Origin: Algoriphagus ratkowskyi
Lineage (GTDB): Bacteria > Bacteroidota > Bacteroidia > Cytophagales > Cyclobacteriaceae
Length of the DNA stretch: 45,915 nt
Reading direction: 5' to 3'
Assembly (NCBI RefSeq): GCF_002150505.1
Contig: NZ_MSSV01000032.1
Span: 1-45,915, forward strand
Shown here piece after piece: positions 23,091 through 32,181 of the stretch; the first letter of the stretch is position 1, and the number at the start of each line of letters is the position of its first letter. A model generated the notes under the pieces. The model searched no databases. It was not told the origin of the DNA and saw only the letters and a program-made list of their open reading frames with translations. Made by a program: the position numbers and the translations under genes.

Positions 23091-25535
23091 TTACACTCTC
23101 AATGCCCGCTTCCACCAAGGCTGTTGCTCTTCATCGTGATAGCCATAAGAGTTATTTCCGTAGCCATAACCATATCCATAACCATAGCCATAGCCGTAAC
23201 CATTGTCTATATGTACATCATTCAGAATGCCATAGATTTTTGACACCCCTCCCTTTTCAACCAAATTATTTAAAATCTGAGAGTTACTCTTAATTGAATA
23301 CCCTTGACGGAATACGAAGAAACTAATGTCAGCATACCCAAAAAGCTCTTTAGTCTCAGACACTAATCCTACTGGAGGACAGTCAAAAATCACTACATCA
23401 TAGACTTGCTTGATCTCTTTGATAATTTGACCAAACTTTTCCTGCAAGAGTAATTCAGCTGGATTTGGAGGAATAGGTCCTGAAAGAATCACATCCATAT
23501 CCTGGTGGCCAGTAGCTTTCACCACATCTTGCCAAGGTGTATTTGTACTCAGACAGGTGCTCATACCTTTGTCATTCTCCAAACCAAAATCCTCAGCAAT
23601 CTTTGGCTTTCTAAGATCAAGGCCAATTAAAATCACCTTCTTACCCATGAGGGCATATACAGAGGCAACATTAATAGAGACAAAAGTTTTTCCCTCACCA
23701 GATATTGAGGAGGTGAAGAGTATGGTTAAGTTATCCTTTGCCGGACTTAAATAGGACATATCAGCACGAAGAGACCTGAAGGACTCAGTAACTGATGACC
23801 TAGGATTGTTCAATACAGGGATACCATCGTTAGAATTGTTTCTGCCGATCACTCCGATCAGAGGAACCTTGATTTGATTCTCTAACTCTTTAGGATCTGT
23901 AATCTTGGTATTTAAGAAATCCTTAATTGTTATAAATCCAATAGGTAGAATCAATCCTAGGATTAAGCCTATAAGAAGATTTAAGGATCTCTTTGGTGCT
24001 ACAGGAGATTGTCCAGCTTTGGCATAATCCAACACCGAATTCTTTGGCATATTAGCAGCCTTCGTGATCTCCGCTTCTGCTTTTTTCTGCAAAAGATAAA
24101 TGTAAATATTCTCGTTAATACTAAACTGCCGCTGTATGCCGATCAAATTACGCTCAGTTTCGGGCAAGGAATTTACATCGATCTCCAACATCCGGATCTG
24201 CCCCTTGAGGTCCGCAATTAAATTACCAGTATTACTTAGCGCTGAATTTACATTTTCCTGCAACTGTCTTTTCGTATTCAGAATACGGGTAGAATTCTCC
24301 CTTACAGAAGGATTCAAATCAGTAAAATTGGCAGATAATCTTACTTGCTCTGCTTGAAGTTCGCTATAAGCCTGCACTAGGGAATTTAGCAAAGGGTCTG
24401 TCACCCCAACTAAAGATGGAGCCATCATATCTCCGCCTTTATCAGAAACCAAATAATCTCTCAGTGTTTGATAATACTTCTGATTAATTTCTGCCTGTCC
24501 TTTCTGCTTCTCCAACTCCTGCATTCTTTCAAAGATTACAGATCCTTCTTCAGAAAGGTTAAAGACCTTATTTTCTGTGCGGTACTTCTGGAGCTTATTC
24601 TCTGAAAATCTCAAGGAATCTGAGATGCCCGAAAGTTGCTCGTTTATAAATCTAACAGTATTTTCAGAGGCCCTATTCTTTTCTTCCAGTTCACGAGCCA
24701 GATAGACTTCCATGATCTTATCGATGTAATCTTCACCTAATCTTCTCACGGGTGTCTCAAGACTCAAAGACAGAATAGATGCCTGCTTATTGATCGGAGA
24801 AACTGCCAGTTCTCCTCGGTACTTTAGAGCAAGTGAAGGCGTATCTATTAGATTAAATAGAATGATATCTCCTGGTAGTGAGGCTATCTGATTGATAGTA
24901 AATGAAAAATTCTCCCCTTTGACTTCCTTACCAAAAGTATAAACCGATTTTGCTAATGAAAGAGAGCTTTCATGTAAAGTCTTATAATATGGATCATTAG
25001 GATTGAAAATTTTAAACTCATAATTTTCTACACTAAGCTTAAAAGAATCCTCATCAATTACTTCTACTCTAAACTTCCCACCTACCAGCTGAGGCTGCTT
25101 CCAGTTAACGGCCACCATAATTGGAAGCTTTTCATAAATCTGAGAGGTGGATACAAAACCCTCCTTATAATATTGAACATTTAGATTCAACTCCGTAATA
25201 GCCTCTTCAGCCAATGAAAATGATTTTAAAATACCAATTTCATTTTCAATGTTGCTTTTCCCCTGAAGCATTCCAAGTCCTGAAGATTCGAATAAGTCAG
25301 TTCCCAAACTTGGCTTATCATCAACAACAAGAATAGAGGATTCTACTTTGTAAATATTCGTAGCATATCGATTAAAGATAAATGCGGCAAGTACCCCAAC
25401 GAACATAAAAGCAAGGATAAGCAGCCAGTATTGTAGGTAATTGAATAAAAGTACTTTGAGATCAATCTCATCCTCCTTCTGAACCATAAAAGGATTCTGC
25501 CCAGAATTGGAAGGATTTGGAGTATTCGGGTACAT
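23091..25535 (-). CDS. wzc: Polysaccharide co-polymerase / tyrosine autokinase (Wzc), copy 1
   Basis: 814 aa inner-membrane protein of the Wzc (PCP-2a, BY-kinase) type. There is a membrane helix at about 33-54, a periplasmic Wzz/coiled-coil part with the GNVR-like region near 450-480, and a second helix at about 515-535. The cytoplasmic kinase domain has Walker A SSISGEGKT (609-617), Walker A' VILIGLDLRKP (634-644) and Walker B VVIFDCPP (714-721). The C-terminal tyrosine cluster is an unusual run of seven Gly-Tyr pairs plus two more Tyr (about 778-799). In characterised Wzc proteins phosphorylation cycling of this tail drives capsule polymerisation and export. It starts 6 bp after wza1. No Wzb-type phosphatase gene is in the window. 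Confidence 0.93.
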   Translation of the reverse strand: MYPNTPNPSNSGQNPFMVQKEDEIDLKVLLFNYLQYWLLILAFMFVGVLAAFIFNRYATNIYKVESSILVVDDKPSLGTDLFESSGLGMLQGKSNIENEIGILKSFSLAEEAITELNLNVQYYKEGFVSTSQIYEKLPIMVAVNWKQPQLVGGKFRVEVIDEDSFKLSVENYEFKIFNPNDPYYKTLHESSLSLAKSVYTFGKEVKGENFSFTINQIASLPGDIILFNLIDTPSLALKYRGELAVSPINKQASILSLSLETPVRRLGEDYIDKIMEVYLARELEEKNRASENTVRFINEQLSGISDSLRFSENKLQKYRTENKVFNLSEEGSVIFERMQELEKQKGQAEINQKYYQTLRDYLVSDKGGDMMAPSLVGVTDPLLNSLVQAYSELQAEQVRLSANFTDLNPSVRENSTRILNTKRQLQENVNSALSNTGNLIADLKGQIRMLEIDVNSLPETERNLIGIQRQFSINENIYIYLLQKKAEAEITKAANMPKNSVLDYAKAGQSPVAPKRSLNLLIGLILGLILPIGFITIKDFLNTKITDPKELENQIKVPLIGVIGRNNSNDGIPVLNNPRSSVTESFRSLRADMSYLSPAKDNLTILFTSSISGEGKTFVSINVASVYALMGKKVILIGLDLRKPKIAEDFGLENDKGMSTCLSTNTPWQDVVKATGHQDMDVILSGPIPPNPAELLLQEKFGQIIKEIKQVYDVVIFDCPPVGLVSETKELFGYADISFFVFRQGYSIKSNSQILNNLVEKGGVSKIYGILNDVHIDNGYGYGYGYGYGYGYGNNSYGYHDEEQQPWWKRALRV

Positions 25536-25541
25536 AAATTC

Positions 25542-26351
25542 TTATTTGAGTAAATTCAAAATTAAGGCCAACGCAGTAATGCCGGAAAAAACCAAAGCCA
25601 GAGTTTGTGCGGTATTTTCACCAGTACCAGTTTCTCTTACTTTCATAGGCTCAATATATAACTGATCATTTGGCTGAATAAAATAGAATGGCGAGGCAAC
25701 GATCTGTCTATCCAACAAATTAATTCTGTGCAATCTTGTGCCTTCTGGATACTGTCTGATTAATAAAACTTCATCCCTCTTGGCAACTGTAGTCAAATCT
25801 CCTGCATTGGCTATAGCTTCAAAAATGGTCATTCTATCCTGTAACACAGTGAATTTGCCGGGACGTCTGAACTCACCAAGAGCAGAATACCGAACACCTC
25901 CCAGTTTAACTTTTACATAAAGTTCGCTTTTCACGAATTTCCTCATGCTCTCTTCAACAGAAATTCTTACTTCTTCTAAGGTTTTATCTTTTACATACAC
26001 ATCCCCTACCACAGGCAAGCGAATATTTCCATGTTGATCTACCGAGAATCCTGTCATGTAATAAATGTCTCCACCACTCTGAGCAGAGACATTGCCCATG
26101 GAAGAATTGGTTTGAGTAGGCTTACTGTTGAATCCAGATGCTATCAAATCATCTATTGTCTGTACATTCACATCAATAATATCATTGTATTGAAGCTTAT
26201 ATTCAGGGATTTCGTAGGTGATAAGCGCGCCATCTTCTATCGGAGAATTGCCTTCTAGATTTTGCAAGTAGACGATCTTCTCATTTGATATACAGCCAAA
26301 GGCTATTAAAAAAACCAGGAACAACGAGAGCCCCTTTAACAACTTCCTCAT
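25542..26351 (-). CDS. wza: Wza-like outer-membrane polysaccharide export lipoprotein, copy 1
   Basis: 269 aa lipoprotein: hydrophobic N-terminus ending in the lipobox AFGC (Cys20), then KIVYLQNLEGN, a poly-export domain (YKLQYNDIIDVNV, GFSVDQHGNIRLPVVGDVYV) and an SLBB-type domain (YSALGEFRRPGKFTV). A C-terminal hydrophobic helix (about 246-268, LALVFSGITALALILNLLK) fits the Bacteroidota form, which spans the outer membrane by its C-terminal helix. It forms the exit pore for polysaccharide with the adjacent Wzc. A TAAGTTTG -7 box lies 35 bp upstream, so this pair may also be transcribed independently of kdsB. Confidence 0.92.
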   Translation of the reverse strand: MRKLLKGLSLFLVFLIAFGCISNEKIVYLQNLEGNSPIEDGALITYEIPEYKLQYNDIIDVNVQTIDDLIASGFNSKPTQTNSSMGNVSAQSGGDIYYMTGFSVDQHGNIRLPVVGDVYVKDKTLEEVRISVEESMRKFVKSELYVKVKLGGVRYSALGEFRRPGKFTVLQDRMTIFEAIANAGDLTTVAKRDEVLLIRQYPEGTRLHRINLLDRQIVASPFYFIQPNDQLYIEPMKVRETGTGENTAQTLALVFSGITALALILNLLK

Positions 26352-26385
26352 ATGTAATTTTTAATGTTTTGCCCCAAAATCTGCG

Positions 26386-26393
26386 CAAACTTA
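26386..26393 (-). promoter_or_regulatory. Candidate -7 box for wza1-wzc1
   Basis: Minus strand TAAGTTTG fits TAnnTTTG and lies in the 122-bp gap between kdsB and wza1. It would give a leader of about 30 nt. The -33 region is AT-rich without a clear TTTG. Confidence 0.45.
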
Positions 26394-26473
26394 GACATTT
26401 AATCTTAATTAGATCAGCTTTTTAACACTTCGCCACCTAAGGCGCATCTTCTCCAAATTTTTTAACCAGTTAT

Positions 26474-27199
26474 CTAAAGTTGCTTAAAATACAATCTAGC
26501 CTTCTCCAAATCCTCCTCTGTATCGATGGCAATTGCTTGATGAAGTGTCTCCACCATCCTTATTCTGTAACCATTCTCCAATAACCTTAGTTGCTCTAAC
26601 ATTTCTATGGCTTCTAATTGACTCTTCGGAAGACCTGTGTAATCATTTAGAACATTATTACGATAGGCGTACACACCGATATGCTTCCAATAAGGTACTG
26701 AAGGATCCAATTCTCGATTGTAAGGTATTTTAGATCTGGAAAAATAAAGCGCATCTCCCCATAGATCTGTAACCACCTTCACTGCATTAGGATTCTCTGC
26801 CTCTTCAGCAGATATTCTAGTTTTAAGTGAGGCCACATCTACTCTAGGATCCAAAAAGACTGCGACTAAATCTCTGAGTGATTTCTCATCCTGAAATGGT
26901 TCATCTCCTTGTACATTTACAATTAGGTCGGCATTTACGGAGCTCATCGCTTCTGCTATCCGATCAGATCCACTCGTATGCTCCTTTTGGCTTACAAACA
27001 CTTTGCCACCAATAGCTTCTATTTGTTGTTTGATCTCCGGATGATCAGTCACTACCCATACCTCGTCAAAAACTCCTGTTTTCACAGTACTCAAGTAAGT
27101 TCGTTGAATGACAGATTTTCCTCCCAAATCTTGCACAAGTTTGGATGGCAATCTAGTGGAAGCATAGCGGGCTGGAATTAATGCTGCAATCGAAAGCAT
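26474..27199 (-). CDS. kdsB: 3-deoxy-manno-octulosonate cytidylyltransferase (CMP-KDO synthetase)
   Basis: 241 aa from the ATG at 27199. The open frame extends to an ATG at 27274, but the family normally begins right at the IPARYASTRLPSK nucleotide-binding motif, which here follows MLSIAAL. Further signatures are VVTDHPEI, TSGSDRIAEA, VNVQGDEPF, FSRSKIPYNR and WKHIGVYAYR. It activates KDO as CMP-KDO for lipid A core or KDO-linked capsule lipids. No other KDO gene is in the window. Its position between two wza-wzc pairs, 14 bp after wzc2 (counted from the upstream ATG), ties its expression to surface polysaccharide export. Confidence 0.93.
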   Translation of the reverse strand: MLSIAALIPARYASTRLPSKLVQDLGGKSVIQRTYLSTVKTGVFDEVWVVTDHPEIKQQIEAIGGKVFVSQKEHTSGSDRIAEAMSSVNADLIVNVQGDEPFQDEKSLRDLVAVFLDPRVDVASLKTRISAEEAENPNAVKVVTDLWGDALYFSRSKIPYNRELDPSVPYWKHIGVYAYRNNVLNDYTGLPKSQLEAIEMLEQLRLLENGYRIRMVETLHQAIAIDTEEDLEKARLYFKQL

Positions 27200-27287
27200 A
27201 TTTGGATTAAAATCGTTTGAGTTGTCTTGTGTTTGCATGATATGTCGCCCTATCTTCCCACTTCTGTATTCCATTTCTTATTTAACT

Positions 27288-29747
27288 CTATTTCACCTTA
27301 AAGAGCTTTTTCAGTTTCAGCCAAATTGTTCCTTGGGTTTTCTTTAACTTCTTTTTCTTGCTTTCTAGGTCGTCACCGTAATAATTATACATGTACTTGT
27401 TGTTCTGAGAATACAGATAAGTATTTCCATAACCGTAATTGTAGCCTTCGTAATGGTAGCCTGAATTGACAATCCCATTGAAAACCCCATATACATTTTT
27501 CACTTGCTTGTTATTAAAAAGATCATTAATCATCACCAAGTGATCTTTAACTGTGTAATCCTGCCTCACTACGTAGAGATTGATGTCAAAAAGCCGCATT
27601 AAATCAATAGTCTCTGATACCAGGCCCATTGGAGGTGTATCAAATACCACCACATCAAATCGGGATTCTAAATAGCTTAAGAATTCTGTAAGTCTTGGCG
27701 TCTGTAATAATTCTGCCGGATTTGGAGGAATTACTCCAGAAGGCACAAACCAAAGATTCTCATAAGTAGAAGGCATTACTATATCCTCGGCTTCCACTTT
27801 ACCGATTAAATAAGTGGACAAGCCTATACGGTCTGACTCTCCAAAGTAGGATGCTAGTTTTGGACGTCTCAAGTCTCCCCCTACCACCACCGTTTTTTTA
27901 GAACTTAGTGCCATCGCCGAAGCAAGATTTAAAGAAGTAAAAGTCTTGCCTTCACCGGAAACAGATGAAGTAACCAATATCATCTTCGTCTTCTTTCCAC
28001 TCGCCAAATAAGTAATTGCCGAGCGAAGTGATCTGAAAGATTCTGCGACGGCAGATTTAGGAAAATCAAGCACTACCTTATTCGTATCCTTGAGACTATA
28101 TCCTACAATCCCTAATTGTGGAATCATGAAATGCTTTTTCAAATCACGCTGATCCTTGATCGTGTCATCAAAAATATCACGCACTACAACAAATCCAAAA
28201 GGCAACAAAAAGCCTAAAACTATAGCCAATCCATAATTCTGTTGCTTCTTCGGAAAGATTAACGTGCCACGTCTAGCCGCATCAAGTATCGTATTGTCCG
28301 ACACATTAGAAGCCATTGCTATTCCTGCTTCTGCACGCTTTTCTAGCAAGTAGGTATATAGGGATTCCCTCAATTTGAATTCTCTAAAAATCCCAGAATA
28401 TTCAGACTCAGATTCGGGAAGTGTGGCGAATTCAGCATCGTAAAAACGAATATCCCGCTGAATGCTGCTTTTTTTCTGCTTCGTATTCTCAATCAGATTA
28501 ACAATGTTTTCAAACAGTGCATCCTGCACTTTATCCATCTGTACATCAATTTTCAATACTTCAGGATGATTCTCATTTACAGTGGCAAGTAGTTTTCTTC
28601 TGTCTTGTGAAAGAGTAACTAACGTTTGAATCAACCCATTTAGAAGTTGATCAGGAATACCAATGACTGACGGAGCTATCACATCAGAAAAGTCCTTGCT
28701 TTTCTGATCCATATAAGTACGAATCTGCTCGAAATACTCTAGCTGATAATCTATCTCGGCGTTCATTTCATCGAGATTATTCATTTTCCCCAGAATATTA
28801 GAAAACTCTGCAGAGACATCAAGAAGCTTGTTCCTGACCTTAAAATCCTGCAATTCCCGCTCCTTTTGCTGAAGAGAATCCTCTAGTAAACCTAGTTGTT
28901 CTTCAATAAATGCCAAGGTGTTTTCTTGAGTCTTGTTTTTCTCATTCAAATCAAAGCCTATGTAAGATTCCATCAAGGCATTGATATAATCTCTTCCCTT
29001 CTCTACCACCTTGGTCGTGGTACTCAATCGAAGGACCGAACTATATTCATTCTGCAAATTAACTTGCACAGATCTAGCATAGGTATCTTCAAGCGAGCTA
29101 GGATTTCTAAATCTAAAAACAAGCTCTTCATTAGTCCTCCCTGGATTTACCAAGTGTACAATAAACTTCGATCTGGTAGTAACAATCTCTTCACCAAAAG
29201 TATAAGTCTTATCATATATGGAGGCATCTCCTGCTGCAACAGCAGAATTGAAATCAAAAAAACCAACATCTTCCTTGGATAGCTTAAAGGTGTTTTCCGA
29301 AAGTATTTCCATCTGAATAGGAATATCTTCCATCTGAAGATGGCTCCAGTCTACTTCAATGCGAATTGGGGAACGATCATAAAGTTCTATAGCTTTAATA
29401 GTAGTCTTGGCATAATACTCCACATCAAAATGAAGCTTTTTCAATGCTTCTCTAGCTAAGCCTTTAGACCTCAACCGGAGTATGTCATTTTCAAGATTAA
29501 GACCTGTAGAAAAAATATTTGATCTATCTAGAATACGTGCTTCGGGAGAAGTATTTGTCTTGATCATCATAGATCCAGAGACTTCGTACTCATCAACTGT
29601 GTAACGATGAAATAGGAAAGTACCGATCAGAAACAAGGTGATAAACAGTATATACCAAGGCCAATAGCGTATGTATTTGGCAATCACATACCTGATTTCC
29701 AGCGCTTTCTCCTCGTTGTCTAACTGACTTAAGTCTAACTTCTCCAT
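27288..29747 (-). CDS. wzc: Polysaccharide co-polymerase / tyrosine autokinase (Wzc), copy 2
   Basis: 819 aa, same architecture as copy 1: helix near 34-50, long periplasmic coiled-coil part, second helix at about 505-522, then the BY-kinase with Walker A SSVSGEGKT (594-602), Walker A' VVVGGDLRRP (about 621-630) and Walker B VVVFDTPP (about 700-707). The C-terminal tail holds about eleven Tyr between residues 764 and 790 (GYHYEGYNYGYGNTYLY and following), then a Lys-rich end. The tail differs from copy 1 in spacing and composition. It starts 5 bp after wza2. Confidence 0.93.
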   Translation of the reverse strand: MEKLDLSQLDNEEKALEIRYVIAKYIRYWPWYILFITLFLIGTFLFHRYTVDEYEVSGSMMIKTNTSPEARILDRSNIFSTGLNLENDILRLRSKGLAREALKKLHFDVEYYAKTTIKAIELYDRSPIRIEVDWSHLQMEDIPIQMEILSENTFKLSKEDVGFFDFNSAVAAGDASIYDKTYTFGEEIVTTRSKFIVHLVNPGRTNEELVFRFRNPSSLEDTYARSVQVNLQNEYSSVLRLSTTTKVVEKGRDYINALMESYIGFDLNEKNKTQENTLAFIEEQLGLLEDSLQQKERELQDFKVRNKLLDVSAEFSNILGKMNNLDEMNAEIDYQLEYFEQIRTYMDQKSKDFSDVIAPSVIGIPDQLLNGLIQTLVTLSQDRRKLLATVNENHPEVLKIDVQMDKVQDALFENIVNLIENTKQKKSSIQRDIRFYDAEFATLPESESEYSGIFREFKLRESLYTYLLEKRAEAGIAMASNVSDNTILDAARRGTLIFPKKQQNYGLAIVLGFLLPFGFVVVRDIFDDTIKDQRDLKKHFMIPQLGIVGYSLKDTNKVVLDFPKSAVAESFRSLRSAITYLASGKKTKMILVTSSVSGEGKTFTSLNLASAMALSSKKTVVVGGDLRRPKLASYFGESDRIGLSTYLIGKVEAEDIVMPSTYENLWFVPSGVIPPNPAELLQTPRLTEFLSYLESRFDVVVFDTPPMGLVSETIDLMRLFDINLYVVRQDYTVKDHLVMINDLFNNKQVKNVYGVFNGIVNSGYHYEGYNYGYGNTYLYSQNNKYMYNYYGDDLESKKKKLKKTQGTIWLKLKKLFKVK

Positions 29748-29752
29748 TTCAA

Positions 29753-30568
29753 CTAGTTCCCCGTCACCAAATTAATAATTAATAGCGTCGAAGCTAGCAA
29801 ACCGGCAAAAAGTGCCAAGGATGCCGTTAAATTATCTGCATTACCAAATTGCCTGATATTCATAGGCTCTAGGTATAAAATATCGTTAGGCTGGATGAAG
29901 TAAAATGGACTTCCTAATAATGCCCTATCATTCAAGTTGATCTGATGAATTTTTGTCCCACCATCGTATTGCCGGATGATAAATAGCTTGTTTTTCTTTC
30001 CTAAAATTGTGGTTTCACCAGAATTGGCCAAAGCGTCAAAAATAGTAGCTCTATTTTTATAGATTACACTGACTCCTACGGAGTTGAATTCTCCAAGTGT
30101 GGTATATCTAATTCCTGAAATCCTTAATTTGACATAGATTTCTTCTTTGAAAAATTCATTAATTTTTACCTGAACTTTATCTTTTGCTTCCTCCTCGGTC
30201 ATTCCCGCTATCTGGATTTTACCAAGCTTAGGCACCTCGACATAACCCTTTTGATCGATGGAATATCCTCTGAAATATAAGGGATCTGAACCAGCACCGC
30301 CACCGCCACTTCCTCCCATTCCACCTGTATTTTGTGAGTATTGAAAGGAAAATGCTTCGATCAGTTCTGGATCAGATGTAGCAAAATCAATCTCAACAAT
30401 ATCAAAAGGCTGTAAAACATATTCGTAATCTACATCAGCAAATGGTATGAATTCTTCCAGTTCAATGGGGGTATTTTCAGGGAGATTTTGTAAATAAGTA
30501 ATTCGCTTATTGCTGATACAACTCGTCGCAATAATCGCAATACTGACAATAAACAGGATTTTCTTCAT
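29753..30568 (-). CDS. wza: Wza-like outer-membrane polysaccharide export lipoprotein, copy 2
   Basis: 271 aa lipoprotein with lipobox ATSC (Cys17), RITYLQNLPENTPIE just after it, a poly-export domain (YVLQPFDIVEIDF, GYSIDQKGYVEVPKLGKIQI), an SLBB-type domain (YTTLGEFNSVGVSV) and a C-terminal helix. A Gly/Ser-rich loop (GGMGGSGGGGAGS, about 83-95) is absent from copy 1. It is clearly paralogous to wza1 but diverged. It is the first gene of the export operon, with a TATATTTG promoter box 27 bp upstream. Confidence 0.92.
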   Translation of the reverse strand: MKKILFIVSIAIIATSCISNKRITYLQNLPENTPIELEEFIPFADVDYEYVLQPFDIVEIDFATSDPELIEAFSFQYSQNTGGMGGSGGGGAGSDPLYFRGYSIDQKGYVEVPKLGKIQIAGMTEEEAKDKVQVKINEFFKEEIYVKLRISGIRYTTLGEFNSVGVSVIYKNRATIFDALANSGETTILGKKNKLFIIRQYDGGTKIHQINLNDRALLGSPFYFIQPNDILYLEPMNIRQFGNADNLTASLALFAGLLASTLLIINLVTGN

Positions 30569-30594
30569 TCTGGAAGCATAAAGTTAGCTTGGCT

Positions 30595-30602
30595 CAAATA
30601 TA
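30595..30602 (-). promoter_or_regulatory. Promoter (-7 box) of the export operon
   Basis: Minus strand TATATTTG matches TAnnTTTG. A TTG-containing -33-like element (CTTGTC) lies about 18 nt upstream. The leader would be about 20 nt before the ATG of wza2. Confidence 0.6.
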
Positions 30603-30877
30603 TAAAATAGTTAGCGACAAGGTGCACGTTTCAAATTTGAACTTTAAAATAGCCAAAATGAAAGGGCTATTCTCAAATTCTAGGATCAAAATCATGAACT
30701 ATGCATCCATTGTAGTATTAGCACTACATTTTTATTAAATTTTTCCCTCCATAGAGCATCTACTTAAGGACAAGAATTTCAGCTACGAAATCGCACATCT
30801 TTCCATGCGCACTCCCCCAAAACCTCTGTCTGTTTTCTGGTTTAATCCGATTTCAAAATTCTTTATATCTTTAAACC
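30603..30877. other. Divergent intergenic region between wza2 and the GNAT gene
   Basis: About 275 bp without an ORF I can support. It separates the leftward polysaccharide locus from the rightward housekeeping genes. A TATCTTTA box ends 4 bp before the GNAT ATG and could be a nearly leaderless promoter for it. Confidence 0.35.
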
Positions 30878-31816
30878 ATGCAAACCAGAAAGGCAAACTC
30901 CGAGGATTTACCCGCAATTATCAGCTTATTAAAAGTCTCCTTGGGAGAGAGTTTGATCCCCAAATCTGAGGAACTTTGGAAATGGAAACATATTTCAAAT
31001 CCATTTGGCGCATCACCGATGCTAGTGGCTGACGACAATGGTTTAATATGCGGTGTACGGGTGTTTTTACGGTGGGAGTTCCGTCAAGGCAAAAAACTTA
31101 TTAAAGCCTGCAGAGCTGTGGACACGGCAATTCATCCTGATTACCAAGGGAAAGGATTGTTTAAAAACCTTACGCTCTCGCTTGTAGAAGAGCTCAAGGA
31201 AGAAGGTGTAGACCTGATTTACAATACCCCTAACTCGCAGAGTACTCCAGGGTATTTGAAGATGGACTGGGAAAAATGGGGGAAATTGCCACTGAAAATG
31301 CATTTCAATTTAAGCCTAAGAAAAAGCAAAAACCAGACGTTTTCAGATGATTGGTCAAGTATTACACCACTGTTTGACAAAATAGAAAACGGCACCTATA
31401 CCCCCGAAGAGATCCGTACCAACCTAGTCTCTGGCTATCTCCACTGGCGCTATGTAAGCTGCCCCTTATTTCCTTACCATCTGATCAGCGATGGAGCTAC
31501 TTACCTATTGATTTACAGAATCAAGGAGGGGAAAATCGGCAGAGAACTCAGAATAGTAGATTTCTTTGAGCTACCTGGTTTTGGCGAGAACGAAAAAAAA
31601 CAGCTTAACTCACGTCTAAAAACTGTTCAGAAAAATAACGGTGTACGATTCACTTCCTTCTCAGGATTACAGTATAAGAAAGAATTACCCATCGAATTAG
31701 GACACATGCCTGTCATGTCCATTGGGCCCGAAGTGACGCTTCGCAAAGTGGCTAATTTAGAAGATGTGCTTAATATGCCTTGGGCCTGGAGTTTGGGAGA
31801 TTTGGAGGTTTTCTAA
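30878..31816 (+). CDS. GNAT-family N-acetyltransferase
   Basis: 312 aa. N-terminal RKANSEDLPAIISLLK and AVDTAIHPDYQGKGLFKNLT (about 86-105) give the acetyl-CoA-binding Gln-x-x-Gly-x-Gly form of GNAT proteins. The rest (LIYNTPNSQSTPGYLKMDW) resembles the longer Bacteroidota GNATs often found beside surface-polysaccharide genes. It may acetylate a sugar or amino group of a cell-surface precursor; the substrate cannot be read from the sequence. It is divergent from the export operon. ATG start. Confidence 0.75.
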   Translation: MQTRKANSEDLPAIISLLKVSLGESLIPKSEELWKWKHISNPFGASPMLVADDNGLICGVRVFLRWEFRQGKKLIKACRAVDTAIHPDYQGKGLFKNLTLSLVEELKEEGVDLIYNTPNSQSTPGYLKMDWEKWGKLPLKMHFNLSLRKSKNQTFSDDWSSITPLFDKIENGTYTPEEIRTNLVSGYLHWRYVSCPLFPYHLISDGATYLLIYRIKEGKIGRELRIVDFFELPGFGENEKKQLNSRLKTVQKNNGVRFTSFSGLQYKKELPIELGHMPVMSIGPEVTLRKVANLEDVLNMPWAWSLGDLEVF

Positions 31817-32181
31817 CTTTATCATTCATCATTCATCATTCAAAAATCAACGATGCTCACCTTTACATTTATGCTTTGCAAATTGAGAGCATAGTTAAAT
31901 TTAGAGAATTTATGGCGTGTTCGCGGTAGACTACAAAATGGCTTAAAAGGCCAAAATAAATTGTTGTGGGTATATAATCGCTATTATAAAAGCCTAAAAT
32001 TCAAGCATTGAAATGATAAGGCGCTAGTGAATATCTGCCTTGCGACTAATAAAGAAGTAGGCGCAGCAGAGAAATTAGGTAAGAAAAGTGGCGGGAGGAA
32101 GTTTAATTTTAAATCCTGAGTGATGAATTTTGAATAAGGAATTCACTCGCTAAAAGGATAAATAAGAAATAAGTAATACCA
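31817..32181. other. Intergenic stretch with short tandem repeats and a decayed frame
   Basis: Starts with three copies of the 7-mer ATCATTC (31821-31841) followed by CAAAAATC. Near 32115-32145 is GAGTGATGAATTTTGAATAAG, roughly the inverse of that sequence, so about 290 bp are bracketed by imperfect inverted ends. Between them one plus-strand frame reads ENLWRVRGRLQNGLKGQNK, LLWVYNRYYKSLKFKH, stop, then NDKALVNICLATNKEVG and ends in KKSGGRKFNFKS. I do not recognise it; it may be the end of a decayed gene. Confidence 0.3.

Noticed and set aside
28896..29282. 128-codon plus-strand frame inside wzc2
   Set aside because: It lies entirely antisense to a well-supported kinase gene, with no recognisable domain; a shadow frame.
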